Shown here: in pieces, positions 44,946-54,036 of the stretch | How positions within the stretch are numbered: position 1 is the first letter of the stretch | Layout: each line of letters opens with the position of its first letter | Assembly: GCF_019670005.1 (NCBI RefSeq) | Contig: NZ_AP019783.1 | Location: forward strand, 1,942,501-2,006,500 | From: Methylomagnum ishizawai | Lineage (GTDB): Bacteria > Pseudomonadota > Gammaproteobacteria > Methylococcales > Methylococcaceae | Direction of reading: 5' to 3' | DNA: 64,000 nt | The notes under the pieces: generated by a model | What the model was told of the DNA's origin: nothing | What the model saw: only the letters and a program-made list of their open reading frames with translations | Databases searched by the model: none | Program-made: the position numbers and the translations under genes

Positions 44946-47522
44946 ATGATTTTCTTCAAAAAGCACTTGGGTATCGAAACCGCCCGCTTTTGGCGCGAGT
45001 TCATCATCGCGGGTCGCTTCGGCATGGTGGGGGCCACCGCCACGGCGGTCCATATCACGGTGGTGTGGCTGTTGGTCGGGACGGGGTGGTTCCCGGTGTT
45101 GGCCGCCAATTTGGTGGCGTTCCTGACGGCTTTCGGCATTTCCTTCACCGGAAATTATTGCTGGACTTTCAGCAGGCCCGGCTGTCCACGCCGGGCGTTG
45201 GCGAGGTTTTTCTTGATTTCCGGGAGCGCGTTCACGGCCAATACCGTGGTGCTGGCGGCCTTGTTGCGGACCGGATGGCTCGCGCCCCAGGTCGCCGCCG
45301 TGGCCTCGGCGGCGCTGATTCCCGTGATCACCTTTCTCGCCAGCCGGTTGTGGGTATTCCGCGCATCCATGGCGGGGTCCGGGGCAAACCCGGTGGGCAC
45401 CGGTCTCGCGATGTTCAGCGGCGGGAACCGGGCTGGGTGGATAGCGGCATTGCCCGTGGTTTTGGGGATGGCCGCATTCTGGATGGTGGTCGGGCCGAGG
45501 GTATTGGATCCGACCAATATCGCGTGGCTCGGCGATGGCGATCCCGCCACCCATTATCTGGGATGGCAGTTTTTCCGGCATTCCGATTGGCATTTTCCCC
45601 TGGGCCTGAATCCCGATTATGGCCTCGAATTGGGCAATGCCATTGTCTTTTCCGACTCGAATCCCCTGATGGCGTTCCTGTTTAAACCGGTGGCGGCCCT
45701 GTTGCCCGAACCTTTCCAGTATTTCGGGTTATGGATGCTGGCCTGCTTCATCTTGCAGGCGTGGTTCGCCTGGAAACTGCTTGGATTGGTTGTCGATAGT
45801 CAGGCGATACGCGCTTTGGGCTGCGGGTTGTTTTTGTTTTCCCCGCCGATGATTTGGCGCTTGAATGGGCATATCAGCCTGATGGGGCATTTTTTGATCC
45901 TCGCCGCCCTTTATCTGGTTTTGTGTCCTTGGTCAAAACGGCGCTCGCCGGCTTGGGCCTTGTTGCTGGGGGTGACCGCCCTGGTCCATTCCTATTTCCT
46001 GGCGATGGTCGCGGCCTTGTGGCTGGCCGATCTGGTTGGACAAGCCCGTTTGGGCAAGCGCGGTTTCCGTGGTGTACTTGCCGAACTCATCCTGGATTTG
46101 GCGATGATTGGCACCATATGTTGGCAAGCGGGCTACTTTAGTATCAATGGTGGTATGATCGCCGGGGGTTATGGATATTACCGGATGAATTTTCTGTCCC
46201 TTTTCGACGCCGATGGCTGGTCGTATGTCCTGCGGGATATACCGGGCGGGGGTGGGGATTACGAGGGTTTCAATTTCTTGGGGTTGGGCGTTGTTTTCTT
46301 ATTGATTTGGTCGATCCCACCCATGATCAGAATGCGCCCGGTCTGGATGGGCGCGGTTCGGAAAAGGCCCGCCTTGGTATGTCTGTTCATCGCCTTGAGC
46401 GTTTTCGCGCTCTCCAATAACATCGGTATCGGGCCTTATAATATCGAATTCGCGCTGCCGGAATGGGGAACGCGGCTGGCCAATACCTTCCGTAGTTCGG
46501 GGAGGATGTTCTGGCCCGTGTTCTATGTCCTGCTATTGACGATTATTTACGTGATCGCCAGGGCGCATGAAAAACGGGTGGCTGTGGGTTTGCTGGCCGT
46601 GGCCCTGGCTGTTCAGGTGGTGGATACCGGGGCGGCTTGGCGGGATTTCCATGCGAGGTATATGGCGACCCCGGCGGCGGAATGGAAAACTCCTTTGCGC
46701 GACCCTTTCTGGGCCGAGGCAGCGACCCATTATAAGAAAGTCCGCTGGGTCCGCCCGGAAAACCATACCCCGGATTGGCAGGTGTTCGCGGCCTACGCGG
46801 GCCGTTATGGCTTGGGGACCGATGCCGTCTACCTCGCCAGGGTCGGCGCGGAGCCATTGGCTGCGGCCCAGGCCCAGGCCGGGGAAGCCATCGCCACCGG
46901 GCGCTACGAGCCGGATTCGCTCTACATCGTCGAGGAGGCCGTGCTGGGTCCGGCCCTGCTCGGCCTCGATGCCAAAACCGACCTATTGGCCCGGATCGAT
47001 GGTTTCAATGTGCTGGCTCCGGGCTGGAAAACCTGCGCCGCATGTGGGCCTGTCGCCGGCGGGTTGTCCTTGACCGATATTTTTCCGCCGATCCGGGTGG
47101 GCGAGCGGATTCAATTCACACGTTCCGCCCCCGGCACCGCCTATCTAGTGGCGGGGTGGTCGGGGCCGGAGCCGTGGGGAACATGGTCGGAGCGGTCCGC
47201 GGCCAAGCTCAGGTTGCCGTTATCGAGCGCCGACGCCCAGGAAATCCTGATCGAGGCCAACGCCCTGGTGGCTTCCCCGCATCCCGAGCAGGCGGTCGAG
47301 GTGTGGATGAACGGGGTTTTGGCCGGTACCGAGCGCCTGGCCCAGTATTCCGGCAACCAAATCCGCATGGCCATCCCCCAATCCGTCCGCGACCAGTTCG
47401 GGACGGACCCGGTTTTGAACCTGAAATTCAAATTCCCCGGCGTGGTCCGCCCGGTGGATATCGGCCTCGGCGACGACAAGCGCCACCTCGCGCTGGGGCT
47501 CATCGCCATCACCGTGCGCTGA
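44946..47522 (+). CDS. GtrA-DUF6311 fusion membrane glycosyltransferase
   Basis: An 858-residue inner-membrane protein joining two parts normally encoded separately. Residues about 18-135 are a GtrA-type domain with four helices (FGMVGATATAVHITVVWLLVG, SFTGNYCWTFSR), the flippase-like partner of GtrB. From about residue 160 a larger polytopic region of DUF6311 type begins: WLGDGDPATHYLGWQFFRHSDWHFPLGLNPDYG, where the acidic residues between the first two helices fit a GT-C active site. The final 200 residues are soluble and likely periplasmic. The ATG at 44946 (MIFFKKHLGIETARFW) is preferred; the frame is open far upstream through the methyltransferase gene, which is a shadow. With gtrB it should form a periplasmic glycan-glucosylation system. 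Confidence 0.8.
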   Translation: MIFFKKHLGIETARFWREFIIAGRFGMVGATATAVHITVVWLLVGTGWFPVLAANLVAFLTAFGISFTGNYCWTFSRPGCPRRALARFFLISGSAFTANTVVLAALLRTGWLAPQVAAVASAALIPVITFLASRLWVFRASMAGSGANPVGTGLAMFSGGNRAGWIAALPVVLGMAAFWMVVGPRVLDPTNIAWLGDGDPATHYLGWQFFRHSDWHFPLGLNPDYGLELGNAIVFSDSNPLMAFLFKPVAALLPEPFQYFGLWMLACFILQAWFAWKLLGLVVDSQAIRALGCGLFLFSPPMIWRLNGHISLMGHFLILAALYLVLCPWSKRRSPAWALLLGVTALVHSYFLAMVAALWLADLVGQARLGKRGFRGVLAELILDLAMIGTICWQAGYFSINGGMIAGGYGYYRMNFLSLFDADGWSYVLRDIPGGGGDYEGFNFLGLGVVFLLIWSIPPMIRMRPVWMGAVRKRPALVCLFIALSVFALSNNIGIGPYNIEFALPEWGTRLANTFRSSGRMFWPVFYVLLLTIIYVIARAHEKRVAVGLLAVALAVQVVDTGAAWRDFHARYMATPAAEWKTPLRDPFWAEAATHYKKVRWVRPENHTPDWQVFAAYAGRYGLGTDAVYLARVGAEPLAAAQAQAGEAIATGRYEPDSLYIVEEAVLGPALLGLDAKTDLLARIDGFNVLAPGWKTCAACGPVAGGLSLTDIFPPIRVGERIQFTRSAPGTAYLVAGWSGPEPWGTWSERSAAKLRLPLSSADAQEILIEANALVASPHPEQAVEVWMNGVLAGTERLAQYSGNQIRMAIPQSVRDQFGTDPVLNLKFKFPGVVRPVDIGLGDDKRHLALGLIAITVR

Positions 47523-47536
47523 GGCTCGCCCCGCCG

Positions 47537-50500
47537 CTACCCGTCCCTCCGCACCACCCGGAGCAAGCCCAGGGCGCTCTCGGCCCAGGTTCGCCAGGGC
47601 AATCCTTGGGAGCGGGGCTGTGCGCCCTGGGCCCATAGCTCCAACCAGTCCCGGACCGCCCGCGCCAGCGCCTCCGGCGTGTGGCCCTCGAAGAAATAGG
47701 CGCGGTCCTGGGCCACTTCCCGGAATACCGGAATATCGCGGGCGATGATCGGCAGGCCATGCTGGGCGGCTTCGATCAATGGCAGGCCGAAACCTTCCCC
47801 CAGGCTGGCGGCGATCAGGCAGGTGGCGGCGGCGTAGACCCGCCCCAGGTATTCGTCGCTGATCCCTTCCAGCCAGAAGAGGCGCTGGCCGAGTTGGGGA
47901 TGTTGGCGCAGATTCTGGACGGTTTCCGGGATATCGCGCCGGGCGGGGTCGGGCAAATCCCGCCAGCCTTCCTTGCCGACGATCACCAGATTGGCTTCCA
48001 CGCCCGCGTCCCACAGCCGGGAAAAGGCTTGGATGGCTTGCAGGTATCCCTTGCGCGGCTCGACGGTGCCCACCATCAGGAAACTGGGGCGGGCCTGTAG
48101 GGCGGCGAGTACGGCGTCCGCGTCTTCGGGCAGGCCCATGGAAGGCGCGGAATTCGCGAAATCCGCGCCGTGATGGGAATAGCCGATATGGAAGTGCCCG
48201 GCGCGGTCCGGCGTTTCCGCCGCCAGCCAAGCCGCCAGATCGTCCGCGACCGCCTGGGAGATGCAAACCGCGCCGTCGAACTGGGCGATGGCCCGCAGCC
48301 AGCGGGCATGGTTGAGCCCGGCCCCCGGCGCGAATACTTCCGGCATCCGCACCGGAAGCAGGTCGTGGACCATGAAATACACCCGAACCCCGTGGTTGCG
48401 GTAATGGGCGAACAAGCCGGCTTGCTCGGCCTGGATCAGCCGGTCCCCGGAAATATCCAATCCCACCAGGAGATCGCCGCCGTCCGGTTCCACCCACTCG
48501 TCCGCCAGCGCGTCCGGGGGGCAGCCCAGCAGTTCCAAGGCGTAGCGCCGGGAGTAGCGGTATTGCCAACCGGCGGCGGACTGTTCCAGGTAGACCGGCT
48601 CGACCCGGAACCCTTCGGGCGGCGCGTTCAGCAAGGCCAGGGTCAGCGCCCGCGCCACCCGCTCGATGCCGGTTTTGAGGTCGTGGTGGCAGGTCGCCGA
48701 AACATCCAGCAGCAAGCGCCGCCCGGCCCGCCGGGGCGGGAAATCCGCCGCCAGCGCCCGCGCCAGTCCGGCCCGCTCGGCGTCGGTGGGCCGCCAATCC
48801 GGGGCTGCGGCGAGGGTGTCGATCAAGGCCGGCAGGGCCGTGGCGGCGGCGTGGTGGAAATGCTCGATGGCGGCGGCGTAGCGGGCGGCGCAGGCCACCG
48901 GGGAGTGCCGGGCCGCGATGGCTTCCCTGGCTTTCGCGCCCAGTCCGGCGCGTGTTTCCGCCGAGCACCACAGGGTTTCCAGGGCTTCGACCAAATCGGC
49001 GTCGGCGAAGCCGTCCGCCAGCATCCAGACCGCGTCCTGGGGGAGTTCGGCCATCGACCCATTGGCGTTCACCACGGTGGGCAGGCCGTGGGCCATGCAG
49101 TCGAGGACCGTCCCCGAGGTTTCGCCGCGGGAATGGGTCCGCAATTGCACGGCCAAATCCGCCGCCGCGAGATAGCGGCGGTAGAGCGGCGCGTCGGCCC
49201 AGCCGGTGATGGCGATGCGGTCTTCCAGGCCGTGGGCGTGGATGGTCGCGAGCAGCGCCGCGCCATAGTCCCCGCCATGGTTCTCGCCGACGAACACCAA
49301 CTGGCAGCGCCCGGAACGGGCCAGGTCCGAGGCCAGCCATGCTTCCAGCAGACGGTGGTTCTGCTTGGTTTCCCCCAGCAGGCCGAAGCTGCATACCAGG
49401 AAGTCGGATTCCGCCAAGCCCAGCCCGGCCCGGATCGAAGCGCGGTCCGGGTTGTCGGTGCCGATCCGCAAATGCGGGACCACCGCCCAGTCCTGGGGGA
49501 AATCCGGCCCGTACCAATCCTGGGCGAGGCGGCGCGAATATTCCGAATGCACGATGACGCCCTGGGCTTGGCGGAGGATGTCGAGGTTGGCCGGGAACAC
49601 CCGTTTGACTTCGTCGATATCCGCGAGATAACGGTCCCGCACCGCGCCATAGCCATGGGCGGCGTAGAGCGCCGCGGTCCAGACCGGGCCGGAGTCGGCG
49701 CAGAGTTCCTGGTAGGACATCAGGCCGCTCAGATAGAAATCATGCAGGACCACGGTGCCGGGGACCGCTTGCAGCAGGGCCACCATATGCCAATGGAAGG
49801 GCGAATTGCCCATCTGGTAGACCACGCGGTCGAGGGAAGCCCGGTTCGCCAAGAGCCAGGGCACGTCCCGGATGGGGCAATGGGCCTTGATCCAGGGATC
49901 GGATACCGCGGCTTGGTCCACCACGGCCTCGATGTCGTAATGGGCGGCCAGGGCGGGCAGCAATTCCGCGCTGTAATCGGCGATGCCGGTGCGTTCCGGC
50001 GGCAGGGGCGACACGAAGGCCAGCCGCGGACGCCGCCCCGGCGGCGGGGCGCTGGGCGGCGGTGGCGAGCGCCGCGCCCACAACCGCTCGAATGCGGCCA
50101 AGGCCCGGCGGGCGCTCTCGTCCCAGGAGAAACGGGCGGCTTGGCGGAGGCCATGGGCCTGTAATTCCGCGCGGAAAGCCTCGTCGCCCAGCGCCCGGCC
50201 CATGCGCGTGGCGATGGAGCGGGCATCCATCGGGTCGAACAGGGCGTCTTCGCGCCCGACCACTTCCGGCAGGCTGGAGGTGTTGGCGGCGATGACCGCC
50301 GCCCCACAGGCCATGGCCTCCAGGGCGGGCAACCCGAAGCCCTCGTGCCAGGACGGGAACACGAACAAGCGGCACAGGTTGTAGAGCTGGACCAATTCCT
50401 CGTCCGGGACGTAGCCGGTGAACACCACCTCGTCGCCGCCCAGCCCGAGCGCCTTGGCCCGGCTCCGCAATTGCGCGAGGTCTGTCGCGCAGGATTTGCC

Positions 50501-51292
50501 CGCCAAAACCAATTGGTGCGCGTTCCGCAGGCCGCGGGGTAGGGCGGCGTAGGCTTCCAGCAAGCGGGGCAGGTTCTTGCGTTCGTCGGTGCCCCCGGTG
50601 TAGAGGACGAAGGGCCGCGCGCATCCCCATTCCGCCATGAGGGCGGCGGCTTCGTGGGCCGGGATGGCGCTGGGCTTGAACCGCCCGTCCACGCCTTCCG
50701 AGGTGTTCACCACCCGTTCGCCCGCCACGTCCAGGCAGGCCAGGGTTTCCGCCTTGGACGATTCCGAAACCGCCAGCAACAGGTCGGCCTGCCGCAAATA
50801 GCGGGCCTTGCGCTGGTAGAAGCGGTCGTAGGCCGGTTGGGGCTTGAGGTAATGTTCCGGGTTCAAGAGCGGGATCAGGTCGTGGACGGTGACGCAGACC
50901 GGCGTGGTCCGGTCGAAGCGGCCAATGCTGACCACCGCGTCGTCGATGAAGCCCTCGAACAGGCTGGGGATGAACACGATATCCGGTGCCAAACTGGCCA
51001 GGAAGGCTTCCCGGATCGGCTCGGCCCCATCGCGCCGCCCCTGGTTGGCCGGGTCGTCCTCGCGCACCGGTCCCGGCGCATACCAGACCCGGATCTGGCT
51101 GGGCGGCAAGAGGTCGGCGAAAGCGGCGCGGATGGGCTGGATCGAATCCGATAACAGGCCGTTCAGCGCCAAGACGATTTCATGCCCGCCCCGGTGGCGG
51201 ATGATGGCTTCTACAAGCGACAGGGTATAGCGGCCTATGCCGCGGAAGCGGCTTTCGGTCTGCGCCCCCTGCAGGTCGATGACGATACGCAT
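47537..51292 (-). CDS. three-module GT4 glycosyltransferase
   Basis: A 1251-residue cytoplasmic protein with three consecutive GT-B glycosyltransferase modules. Module 1 (about 1-390) starts MRIVIDLQGAQTESRFRGIGRY and has the donor-site EGFGLPALEAMACGAAVIA. Module 2 (about 395-790) has SPLPPERTGIADYSAELLP, FGLLGETKQNHRLL and the equivalent GETSGTVLDCMAHGLPTVV. Module 3 (about 815-1251) has LLLDVSATCHHDLKTGIERVARAL, VGTVEPRKGYLQAIQAF and EGFGLPLIEAAQHGLPII. All three Glu-x7-Glu donor signatures are present, so all three could be active, as in WbdA/WbbE-type multi-domain mannosyltransferases. It is the last gene of the minus-strand operon wzm-wzt-methyltransferase-transferase, so it very likely polymerises the exported glycan. 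Confidence 0.85.
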   Translation of the reverse strand: MRIVIDLQGAQTESRFRGIGRYTLSLVEAIIRHRGGHEIVLALNGLLSDSIQPIRAAFADLLPPSQIRVWYAPGPVREDDPANQGRRDGAEPIREAFLASLAPDIVFIPSLFEGFIDDAVVSIGRFDRTTPVCVTVHDLIPLLNPEHYLKPQPAYDRFYQRKARYLRQADLLLAVSESSKAETLACLDVAGERVVNTSEGVDGRFKPSAIPAHEAAALMAEWGCARPFVLYTGGTDERKNLPRLLEAYAALPRGLRNAHQLVLAGKSCATDLAQLRSRAKALGLGGDEVVFTGYVPDEELVQLYNLCRLFVFPSWHEGFGLPALEAMACGAAVIAANTSSLPEVVGREDALFDPMDARSIATRMGRALGDEAFRAELQAHGLRQAARFSWDESARRALAAFERLWARRSPPPPSAPPPGRRPRLAFVSPLPPERTGIADYSAELLPALAAHYDIEAVVDQAAVSDPWIKAHCPIRDVPWLLANRASLDRVVYQMGNSPFHWHMVALLQAVPGTVVLHDFYLSGLMSYQELCADSGPVWTAALYAAHGYGAVRDRYLADIDEVKRVFPANLDILRQAQGVIVHSEYSRRLAQDWYGPDFPQDWAVVPHLRIGTDNPDRASIRAGLGLAESDFLVCSFGLLGETKQNHRLLEAWLASDLARSGRCQLVFVGENHGGDYGAALLATIHAHGLEDRIAITGWADAPLYRRYLAAADLAVQLRTHSRGETSGTVLDCMAHGLPTVVNANGSMAELPQDAVWMLADGFADADLVEALETLWCSAETRAGLGAKAREAIAARHSPVACAARYAAAIEHFHHAAATALPALIDTLAAAPDWRPTDAERAGLARALAADFPPRRAGRRLLLDVSATCHHDLKTGIERVARALTLALLNAPPEGFRVEPVYLEQSAAGWQYRYSRRYALELLGCPPDALADEWVEPDGGDLLVGLDISGDRLIQAEQAGLFAHYRNHGVRVYFMVHDLLPVRMPEVFAPGAGLNHARWLRAIAQFDGAVCISQAVADDLAAWLAAETPDRAGHFHIGYSHHGADFANSAPSMGLPEDADAVLAALQARPSFLMVGTVEPRKGYLQAIQAFSRLWDAGVEANLVIVGKEGWRDLPDPARRDIPETVQNLRQHPQLGQRLFWLEGISDEYLGRVYAAATCLIAASLGEGFGLPLIEAAQHGLPIIARDIPVFREVAQDRAYFFEGHTPEALARAVRDWLELWAQGAQPRSQGLPWRTWAESALGLLRVVRRDG

Positions 51293-51314
51293 CGAAGATT
51301 TCCCCTTGGGTGTC

Positions 51315-52820
51315 TTATGGGTTGTTGTCGGTTTTGGCTTTCAATGCCAGATAGATGCGGCGGGCCTCGGGCGTCAGGGTGGGCAGCAGGGCGCTTTCGT
51401 CCAGGCCGGGATCGGGCGCGCCGGGGGTGGCGACATGGAGCTTGCCTTGGCCATCGACCACGACCACGCCGGTGTTGAGGGCGACGCGCCGCAGGCGGCG
51501 ATGCAGCCAGGGAAAGCAGGTCTTGAGCAGCGTACTCAGCGGATGGCCGAGGGCCGGCGTGGACAGCAACCGGTGGATGGAGGCCGCCAGGAGCGGGCGC
51601 AGGGTTTGCTTGGTTTTGACGCTGGTGTGCCAAGCCGCCGAAAAATCGCCTTTGACGATTTGCCGGGCGAGGCGCAGGGCTTGGGCCAGGGGGCGGCGGG
51701 CGTGGCTCGCCTGCAACCGGCTGGAAAGTTCGGTCGAGGCGAGCTTGGCGTATTTGGCTTGGATGGCGGCTTGCCGGGCGAGGTCTTCCGCTTGTGCGGC
51801 CTGGGCTTCGGCCTGCCGGGCGCGGGCCAGCGCCTGTTCGGCCTGGGCTTCGGTTTGTTGGGCGCGGGCCAGCGTTTGCGCGGCCTGGGTTTCGGCCTGC
51901 CGGGCGCGGGCCAGCGCCTGCGCGGCCTGGGCTTCGGCTTCGCGGACGAGTTCGGCGAGTTGGGCTTGGCCGTGCCGGAGCGCGGTTTCCAGGTCCGTGC
52001 CCCGCGTTAGCGCCTGCCCGGCCTGGGCCAGCGCTTGTCCGGCCTGGGTTTGGGCCTGTTGGATACGCTCGGCCAATTGGGATTGGTAGCGCCGGGTCAG
52101 GGTGTCGAGATCGAGCCCGTATTCCGCCGCGAAGGGCGGGTCCATGGGGGCGGTGGCCATGGCGGGGGCCGCTTTCTGGGCCACGACGGCGTAGTCGGGG
52201 CTGGTCCCTTCGAACACGTTGTGGAGGGTCAGCGCCGTGGCGGGGTCGGATAAAGCCTTGGATTCCTGGAGGCGCAGGATTTTGTGGCGGGCGAAACCGC
52301 TGTGTTCGGCGAGGAAGGCGAGCAGGGCCGGCGGGATGGGGCGGCGGTGGGTCGGGTCGAGGTAGAACTCGCGGGTGGCGACCAGGATGTTTTCCGGGTT
52401 CGGGGTTTCCATGATGAGCAAGCCGCCCGGCACCAGGACGCGCAGCGCGTGCGCGACCAGGTCTTGCAGGCGCGGGAACGGGATGTGTTCCACGAAATGG
52501 AAGGCGGACACCAGCCCCAGGCTGGCATCCGGCAAGGCGGCGATGAAGTCGAGCGCGTCGCCGCGTTCGGCCTTGAGCCCGAGTTGGCGGCAGGCCGCCA
52601 ACATGCCGGGGTCGAGGTCGATGCCGGTGGCGTCGAAGCCCAGCGAGGCCAGCAGTTCCAGCCATTCGCCCCGGCCACAGCCCAGGTCCACGGCCCAGGC
52701 CCCGCCGTCCAGGTCCAGCAAGGGCCGCACGAAGGGCAGGTAGACCTGTAGGCGGGATTGGATCAGCTCGCGCGAGCCGCGGTAGCGGTCCTCGAAAGCG
52801 AAGTAGAAGTTATCGCTCAA
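51315..52820 (-). CDS. coiled-coil methyltransferase, WbdD-like glycan chain terminator
   Basis: A 501-residue protein: an N-terminal SAM methyltransferase (WAVDLGCGRGEWLELL near residue 45, AFHFVEHIPF, GGLLIMETPNPENI), then a long Ala/Gln/Arg-rich coiled coil of about 130 residues (about 245-375; repeated ARQAEAQAAQ-like heptads), then a basic tail. WbdD of E. coli O8/O9a caps O-antigen chains by methylation and measures their length with a coiled coil. Here the kinase domain of WbdD is not visible, so capping would be by methyl alone. The start is a TTG at 52820, chosen because GGAG sits 7 bases upstream and homologous sequence starts SDNFYFAFEDRYRG; it overlaps the wzt gene by 11 bases. 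Confidence 0.75.
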   Translation of the reverse strand: MSDNFYFAFEDRYRGSRELIQSRLQVYLPFVRPLLDLDGGAWAVDLGCGRGEWLELLASLGFDATGIDLDPGMLAACRQLGLKAERGDALDFIAALPDASLGLVSAFHFVEHIPFPRLQDLVAHALRVLVPGGLLIMETPNPENILVATREFYLDPTHRRPIPPALLAFLAEHSGFARHKILRLQESKALSDPATALTLHNVFEGTSPDYAVVAQKAAPAMATAPMDPPFAAEYGLDLDTLTRRYQSQLAERIQQAQTQAGQALAQAGQALTRGTDLETALRHGQAQLAELVREAEAQAAQALARARQAETQAAQTLARAQQTEAQAEQALARARQAEAQAAQAEDLARQAAIQAKYAKLASTELSSRLQASHARRPLAQALRLARQIVKGDFSAAWHTSVKTKQTLRPLLAASIHRLLSTPALGHPLSTLLKTCFPWLHRRLRRVALNTGVVVVDGQGKLHVATPGAPDPGLDESALLPTLTPEARRIYLALKAKTDNNP

Positions 52821-54036
52821 CTGAGTTCTCCAGGGCTGGGGGTAGCCAGGCGACCCCGACGAAAGGGGTTTGGCCGATGTTGACGACTTTGAACACCAGG
52901 GCCAGGTCGCGCCATTCGTAGTTGCGGGTGATATGGACCGGCGAGGCGTGCAGGGCCACGGCGATGGAATAGGCGCCCTCGCCCAGGTTGGCGGCGAAAT
53001 GGAAGATGGATTCCGCGCGGGCACCTTTGGGCACGGCGGCGAGGGGGCGGTCGAGGTGGTGGGTGTTGGTGCCGAACACCGGCTGTCCCAGCCGGTCCTT
53101 GATCATATAGCCCACGACCAATTCCGGGAGGTCGGCGTTGGCCTGGGCGGTGATTTTGAGCTTGACCTTTTGGCCGACGTGGACGAACTCCACGGGCGCG
53201 TCGTTCGCGTCCAGCAGCGCCACGTCGAGGATGCTGGCCTCGCCGGTGCCGGAGACGGTCCGCACCTTGCCATCGTCGAGGAAGGATTGCTCGACCTTGC
53301 TGTTTTCCTTCTGGGCGATCAGGGCGTTGTAGAAATCCATCACCGTTTCGGGATCGCCGTCCTGGATGACGCGGCCCTGGTCGAGCAGGATGGCCCGGTC
53401 GCAAATCGCCTGGATGGCCCCCCGGTCGTGGGAGACGATGAGCAGGCTGCTGCCCTGGCGTTGGAACTCGCGGATGCGGGCGAAGCTCTTGTGCTGGAAA
53501 TAGGCGTCCCCCACCGACAGCGCTTCGTCGATGATGAGGATATCGGGCCGGTGGGCGGTCGCCACGGCGAAGGCGACCCGCATCTGCATCCCGCTGCTAT
53601 AGGTCCGCACCGGCTGGTCGAAGTATTCCCCGATCTCCGCGAACGCCTCGATGGCGTCGATCTCGGCGTCGATCTGGCCGGGGGAATGGCCCATCAGCCC
53701 CGCCGCGTGGTAGGCGTTTTGGCGGCCGGTGAGTTCGGGATGGAAACCCATCCCGAGTTCGAGGATGGCGGCGATGCGGCCCCGCACCGCGACGCCGCCC
53801 TCGGTGGGCCGGAGCGTCCCGGCGATGATCTTCAGGAGGGTGCTTTTGCCCGCGCCGTTCTGGCCGGCGATGCCGACGGCTTCCCCCGGTTGGAGGGCGA
53901 AGGACACTTCCCGCAGCGTCCAATGTTCCTCCCGTGGACGCAGGGGCAGGCCGAACCAGGAGAGGACGCGCCGCCATTCGCCGCCGAAATCGCGGTAGGC
54001 TTTGCCCAGACGGGAGACTTCCAGCAGGGCGCTCAT
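52810..54036 (-). CDS. wzt: polysaccharide ABC exporter ATP-binding protein with carbohydrate-binding tail
   Basis: A 408-residue ATPase that powers export of a lipid-linked polysaccharide. The nucleotide-binding domain (about 1-245) has Walker A GQNGAGKSTLLK, signature YSSGMQMRVAFAVA, Walker B ILIIDEALSVGD and switch His in VSHDRGAI. The C-terminal domain (about 265-408), beta-rich with HHLDRPLAAVPKG and YEWRDLALVFKV, matches the Wzt_C carbohydrate-binding module that recognises capped chain ends. Its ATG overlaps the wzm stop by four bases (ATGA). A substrate-recognising Wzt next to a methyltransferase with coiled coil fits the chain-termination-dependent export model. Confidence 0.9.
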   Translation of the reverse strand: MSALLEVSRLGKAYRDFGGEWRRVLSWFGLPLRPREEHWTLREVSFALQPGEAVGIAGQNGAGKSTLLKIIAGTLRPTEGGVAVRGRIAAILELGMGFHPELTGRQNAYHAAGLMGHSPGQIDAEIDAIEAFAEIGEYFDQPVRTYSSGMQMRVAFAVATAHRPDILIIDEALSVGDAYFQHKSFARIREFQRQGSSLLIVSHDRGAIQAICDRAILLDQGRVIQDGDPETVMDFYNALIAQKENSKVEQSFLDDGKVRTVSGTGEASILDVALLDANDAPVEFVHVGQKVKLKITAQANADLPELVVGYMIKDRLGQPVFGTNTHHLDRPLAAVPKGARAESIFHFAANLGEGAYSIAVALHASPVHITRNYEWRDLALVFKVVNIGQTPFVGVAWLPPALENSVER

